Positions 60,308-64,000 of a stretch of DNA of 64,000 nucleotides are shown here, one piece after another. Position 1 is the stretch's first letter. Each line of letters begins with the position of its first letter. The notes under the pieces are model-generated. The model saw only the letters and a list, made by a program, of their open reading frames with translations, ran no database searches and was not told the origin of the DNA. The stretch comes from Cedecea lapagei (GTDB lineage: Bacteria > Pseudomonadota > Gammaproteobacteria > Enterobacterales > Enterobacteriaceae), in contig NZ_LR134201.1 of the NCBI RefSeq assembly GCF_900635955.1, positions 2,480,001 through 2,544,000 of the forward strand, in the 5' to 3' direction. Made by a program: the position numbers and the translations under genes.

Positions 60308-62662
60308 TTAACGTGAAGGGATATTACGTGTTTTGGGAGGCATCACGCTGGCGTTTGTCTGGCTGAACTGCGGCGGTGTGGTATCCATACTGCCGCCCGC
60401 CATCGGTGAGCGGTAATGCGCGGATTTGACCAGGTAATCCCCCGGGGTTTCTTCCACAATGCCGCCGTTGTCCAGCGTGATACTGGAGCCGCCGCCGTTG
60501 AGTCGCAGTTTAGGGGCGCTGATGAGCAGCTCATCCTTGTTGCTGCTGATGGTAAACAGCAGTTCTGAGGTCATCTCCATTGAGCTTGCCTCTGCGCGGA
60601 CCTCAACATCCCCCTGGTTGGCAATCAGCTTTGCCCCGGACTGATGGGCAAACAGCCCGACAGATTCGCTGGCGGACAACGTAATGTTCTTCATCGCACC
60701 CATATCCAGATGCTGACCCGCACTCAGGATGGTGTTCTGCTTGCTGGTCATCTGAAGGTGCTCACCCGATGTGAAAGCAACACCCTGCGGTGCGCTGCCA
60801 AGCAGCGCCGCGGACTGAAGGTCTCTCAGACGGTTTTCCAGCAGGCTGTTCTGGCTTTCCAGGTCGCAGGTGAGCGCCTGAGCCTGCTGCGCGAGAAGAT
60901 TGAGCCGCTTCATTTCTGCCGCCGACTGATTCAGGCGCTCAATGGCCGACGCCATGTCCAGCACTTTGCCCTGTGCCGCCGGCTGTGCATCCGCGGTCAG
61001 GAACATCCCTCGCCCGGCGCGCAGCGCCCCGTACTCATCGGTTCGCAGCTCAAATCCGGTCCCGCGTGGTTCGCGCTCACTGTCCACGACATGGCCACCG
61101 TTGAGCTGCGTTTTGCCAAAAGGCGTCGCGAGCTTAAAATGCTCTTCCTGACGCTTGTCTTCCAGGCGGAATTTATTGTCCCCGGCCGTGCGCCAGATGT
61201 TGCGCGTGTGATTATCACGAGTGACGTGGTCTGGGTGTTCGGAATCGTGCTGAGCGTAGGCAATGTACGGACGGTCAGGGTCACCGCCGTCGAACATCAC
61301 CGAGACTTCAGTGCCATCAAGCAGCGGGGAGTGGAAGCCGTAGGTATCCCCGGCATAAGGTTTCGCCATGCGCAGCCAGAGGTAGGCATAGCCCTGTTCG
61401 GTGCTGTTGCGGTCAAAATCGAGCCGGACGCGATACCGCCCCTGATTATCGAGATAGGCATAGGTGTCATGCTTCTCATCGCTTTCCACCCGGGCAGGCA
61501 AGGAGCCAGCCATGACCGGGCGGTTTAGCAATGCCGGACGGTAGCAGACTGTTTCACTGTACGGAATACCCGTGAAGCGGAGCTGAAAGCCTTTATCACG
61601 TGCCCCTGAGGCGTGGACCCCGGTGATGAGAATGCCGTCCTTCAACGAATCGGGAAGATCGCGGCCCTGTGGCTCCAGCACTTCGCCCGGGGCCAGAACG
61701 GGGCTGCTGGCACGCCCCGTGACCGTCTGCTGACCATTGAGATAACGCTCATGACGCAGACGGGCATACCAGGCTCCGCCTTCCGGGGTTTCGGTATCCC
61801 CTTCGCTCAGGAACGGCTCGGCGTAGTGATACACCTCACCGGTGGCAGCACCTCCTTCCTGGTGAACGGTCACGGAGCTGTCCTGTGGGATCAGCGCATC
61901 ACGGTAGTTATAATCGCGGGTGGCCACGCCGCCGGTCACCACACGGTCTTTTGGCTGGATGTTCCAGACGCTTTCCTGGCCGTTATCACTGGTGCGTGAC
62001 GGCGGGATAATGGGTAGCTTCACGCCAAACTGATACTGCATCTGGCTGTCCTGGAAAATCACCACATCCTGTTCAATACGGCCGTCCATCTCAAAACGCC
62101 AGAAGATGCCGACTTCGGCCAGCAGACGCTGAACGAAGGCCAGGTCCGTTTCACGCCACTGGGTGATGAGTTCACGAACCGGGTAGGTCTGCGACAGACG
62201 AAATTCAAAATCCGCCCCTTCCAGCCCGTGGGAACGGAGGATTTGCTCCACGACTTCCGGCACTGACTGGTTCAGATATACCGCACAGCGCTCGGTGTGA
62301 TGCATCAGGGCAATACGCGGTACCAGTCGCAGGGCGTAGGTGATTTCATCCCCCGACACGGAGATGCGGCGGAAATCATCCACCACGCCATACACCGTAC
62401 GCATCGGCACGGCTGGCGTACCATCATAAAGCGGGGTCTGAAGGGTAAAAGAGGCAGGTTTGAGCATCAGTTCACTGCCGGCAATGTTCGCCGTACAGGT
62501 GACGGTGACATCGTAACGCCAGGGCTGACTCAGGGTTTCACTGGCACGAAAGCGTAGTACATCGAGAAAATGTGGGCATTCATGGACGTTCACGCGATAG
62601 CGAGACAGCCCCAGGACTTCATCGATTTTCTTCTGTGCCAGACTGATAGCATTACTGCTCAT
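60308..62662 (-). CDS. vgrG: VgrG (TssI) spike protein, second copy
   Basis: 784 residues with the full gp27/gp5 architecture: VRELITQWRETDLAFVQRLLAEVGIFW, GRYRVRLDFDRNSTEQGYAYLWLRMAKPYAGDTYG, SPLLDGTEVSVMFDGGDPDRPYI, then LRTDEYGALRAGRGMFLTADAQ and a DUF2345 needle. Compared with the other VgrG it lacks the transthyretin-like tail and ends in a short Pro/Thr-rich segment. The muramidase-like effector follows 2 bp after its stop. Only moderately similar to the other copy, so the two spikes probably carry different cargo. Confidence 0.95.
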   Translation of the reverse strand: MSSNAISLAQKKIDEVLGLSRYRVNVHECPHFLDVLRFRASETLSQPWRYDVTVTCTANIAGSELMLKPASFTLQTPLYDGTPAVPMRTVYGVVDDFRRISVSGDEITYALRLVPRIALMHHTERCAVYLNQSVPEVVEQILRSHGLEGADFEFRLSQTYPVRELITQWRETDLAFVQRLLAEVGIFWRFEMDGRIEQDVVIFQDSQMQYQFGVKLPIIPPSRTSDNGQESVWNIQPKDRVVTGGVATRDYNYRDALIPQDSSVTVHQEGGAATGEVYHYAEPFLSEGDTETPEGGAWYARLRHERYLNGQQTVTGRASSPVLAPGEVLEPQGRDLPDSLKDGILITGVHASGARDKGFQLRFTGIPYSETVCYRPALLNRPVMAGSLPARVESDEKHDTYAYLDNQGRYRVRLDFDRNSTEQGYAYLWLRMAKPYAGDTYGFHSPLLDGTEVSVMFDGGDPDRPYIAYAQHDSEHPDHVTRDNHTRNIWRTAGDNKFRLEDKRQEEHFKLATPFGKTQLNGGHVVDSEREPRGTGFELRTDEYGALRAGRGMFLTADAQPAAQGKVLDMASAIERLNQSAAEMKRLNLLAQQAQALTCDLESQNSLLENRLRDLQSAALLGSAPQGVAFTSGEHLQMTSKQNTILSAGQHLDMGAMKNITLSASESVGLFAHQSGAKLIANQGDVEVRAEASSMEMTSELLFTISSNKDELLISAPKLRLNGGGSSITLDNGGIVEETPGDYLVKSAHYRSPMAGGSMDTTPPQFSQTNASVMPPKTRNIPSR

Positions 62663-62698
62663 CCTTTATCTCCTCTTCAGAAAGTCCCAGACAGCCAA

Positions 62699-63517
62699 TT
62701 AATTATCGCCAATAAGGAAAGCAATACGGTCATTGGTCATTTTCGTCTGGCACTGATAAATTTCGATACGATGTTTCATATCGACATTATTCGATTCTGT
62801 ATCCGACAACTTGCCGCATTTAGCAACTTTTTCATTAATCCATGCCATCTGTTCTTTTTTCAGCGCATTTCGCGAAGAGTCCGGAAGTTCTCGCCACACA
62901 GAATTCAGGTTGCGGTCGGAATTTTTATATTCAGCCTTCGCAGAATCCAGGTTGTCTTTGGACTGAGCATTAATAATCTGGTTTTTATTAACGGACAACG
63001 CACTAATATTGAACAGAGCATCGGACAAATCAGTCCGGTTAAACTGGCTAAAGATGACATCTTTACCGTTGTCTGCAAGCTTAGCGCTGTAACTGACATC
63101 GTTCCAGACCACGCTTCCATTATTGAGTTTGCCATAGCCTCTTGTAATGGAAGGCAAATAGTTTGGGTTGCTACTTACCACATCCAGCGTTTCCTGCGGC
63201 ACTTTAACAGAGATTGTTGCACTACAATTTAGACCATAGCTGCCATTACCAGACGTAGAGACATTACTCACGCTGACCACCAGGCCATTAATTTCATTCT
63301 GGTAATCTGCGACGGGCTTATCATAGTTATATCTGCCTTTTGTAAGGTAATCACTTTGAAGCAGCCCTGAAGCATCACTGCGAAAATAATCAGAGAGGGA
63401 CTTAACTGCATCTTCCCGACCACATTTGAAATCGTCAGAGGAACTGAAAAAACCGGCATGCGCATTTGCCGTACAAGTAAGAGCAATAAATGCCGGGATA
63501 AACTTCATCAACTTCAT
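62699..63517 (-). CDS. Secreted LprI-like (DUF1311) lysozyme-inhibitor-type protein
   Basis: 272 residues with a Sec signal peptide (MKLMKFIPAFIALTCTANAHAG), so it is periplasmic. The C-terminal ~80 residues match the LprI/DUF1311 pattern: AEYKNSDRNLNSVWRELPDSSRNALKKEQMAWINEKVAKC and a later CQTKMTNDR. The N-terminal ~170 residues are not recognised. LprI-family proteins inhibit lysozymes; next to a vgrG with a muramidase-like effector this is a good candidate for immunity, or for protection against related toxins. It lies between clpV and vgrG. Confidence 0.8.
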   Translation of the reverse strand: MKLMKFIPAFIALTCTANAHAGFFSSSDDFKCGREDAVKSLSDYFRSDASGLLQSDYLTKGRYNYDKPVADYQNEINGLVVSVSNVSTSGNGSYGLNCSATISVKVPQETLDVVSSNPNYLPSITRGYGKLNNGSVVWNDVSYSAKLADNGKDVIFSQFNRTDLSDALFNISALSVNKNQIINAQSKDNLDSAKAEYKNSDRNLNSVWRELPDSSRNALKKEQMAWINEKVAKCGKLSDTESNNVDMKHRIEIYQCQTKMTNDRIAFLIGDN

Positions 63518-63580
63518 TATTTTTTCCTTTTTGTAAATATCAACGACAACATTCCGTTATCACTGTAAATTCGTAATACA

Positions 63581-64000
63581 TCAGTTTTTTTCTGAATCAA
63601 ATTCCAGCCCGATCCCCTCTTCTTCACTCCAGCTAAGGCGTAAAGACTGCGGTTTCTGCTTCGCCGCCATATGGGCCAGCAGCTGCTGGCTCAGCACAGG
63701 CAGGATTTGCTGATTAAGCAGGCTGTCGACGTTGCGGGCGCCGGTGTCCGGTAGCAGACAGGCAGACGTCAGGGCGTCATACAGGCTCTCTTCGACATCC
63801 GTGGTGAGGCCGTAGTGACGGTTCAGGCGCTTACTGACCTGGCCGAGCTTCATCTCCACGATGGTACGCATGGCCGCTTCTGCCAGCGGGCGGTAAATCA
63901 CGGTCTGGAAACGGGCAAGCAGCGCAGGCTGGAAGTGATCGCGCAGCGTCGGGCGCAGCAGCTCCTGAAGATCGGATTCACCTGCTTCCGGCTGCTCGTC
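63581..64000 (-). CDS. clpV: ClpV (TssH), T6SS sheath-disassembly ATPase (C-terminal part)
   Basis: Only the last ~139 codons are in the window; the gene continues off the right edge. The translation runs DLQELLRPTLRDHFQPALLARF, then YRPLAEAAMRTIVEMKLGQVSKRLNRHYGL and LLPDTGARNVDSLLNQQILPVLSQQLL, the C-terminal D2 domain end of ClpV. The RPTLRDHFQPALLARF and GARNVDSLLN regions are typical of this AAA+ family. It recycles contracted TssBC sheaths. It ends with the acidic tail EFDSEKN, 63 bp before the LprI-like gene. Confidence 0.93.
   Translation of the reverse strand, partial: DEQPEAGESDLQELLRPTLRDHFQPALLARFQTVIYRPLAEAAMRTIVEMKLGQVSKRLNRHYGLTTDVEESLYDALTSACLLPDTGARNVDSLLNQQILPVLSQQLLAHMAAKQKPQSLRLSWSEEEGIGLEFDSEKN

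Overview
The window is chromosomal DNA of an enterobacterium (Enterobacteriaceae, Gammaproteobacteria). Most core genes read as close relatives of named E. coli genes (btsT-yjiX-yjiA, btsSR, arnBCADTEF, rlhA, sutR, ydcO/benE-like), but gene order differs from E. coli and accessory cargo sits between the blocks. I could not fix the genus; a Cedecea/Enterobacter/Kosakonia-like organism would fit. I saw no tRNA or rRNA gene, insertion sequence or CRISPR array.

Layout. 1-3067: 5' part of pgaB and all of pgaA (biofilm polysaccharide PNAG export), reading leftward, with a long AT-rich leader. 3771-4334: small LuxR-type HTH regulator. 4500-10534: a complete pyruvate-sensing module. The transporter operon btsT-yjiX-yjiA is preceded by a CRP-like site and three 20-bp-phased ACCGCT repeats. 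It lies convergent to its probable sensor/regulator pair btsS-btsR. 11010-13604: a MetNIQ-type ABC importer ending in a strong terminator. 13755-14590: DUF2164 protein and flavin reductase-like protein. 14637-22014: complete arnBCADTEF operon (lipid A aminoarabinose, polymyxin resistance) behind a good PmrA box. 22388-27076: rlhA, sutR, benE-like transporter and an AraC regulator. 27249-28865: EamA transporter and DUF3313 lipoprotein. 28954-33404: a beta-glucoside PTS locus with an unusual regulator carrying two RpiR HTH domains, three matching operator-like palindromes, EIIB, a frameshifted GH4 6-phospho-beta-glucosidase and EIIC, but no EIIA. 33949-36893: DppA-like peptide-binding protein divergent from a PepT-like tripeptidase.

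36940-64000: a large part of a type VI secretion system (T6SS), all leftward. Structural genes are clpV (partial), tssM, tssA, tssF, tssG, tssJ, tssE, a TagA/VasL-like ImpA_N protein and PAAR. Two vgrG genes each head a cargo island. Island 1 (vgrG 60308-62662) carries a GH19-type muramidase-like effector with an EF-hand loop, flanked by two secreted candidate immunity proteins, one of them LprI-like. Island 2 (vgrG 44491-47055) carries a membrane-domain effector with an unrecognised C-terminal toxin region, its probable immunity gene, and a collapsed second copy: a 161-bp vgrG scrap, an effector tail and an immunity pseudogene broken in a G7 tract. An extra DUF3396-type immunity gene follows.

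The most interesting features are the degraded tandem toxin-immunity module with a visible recombination scar, the AT-rich toxin tip and immunity pair in island 1, the dual-HTH RpiR regulator with three palindromes of identical geometry, and the phased repeats at btsT. All identifications come from reading the sequence and remembered family features; no search was run.
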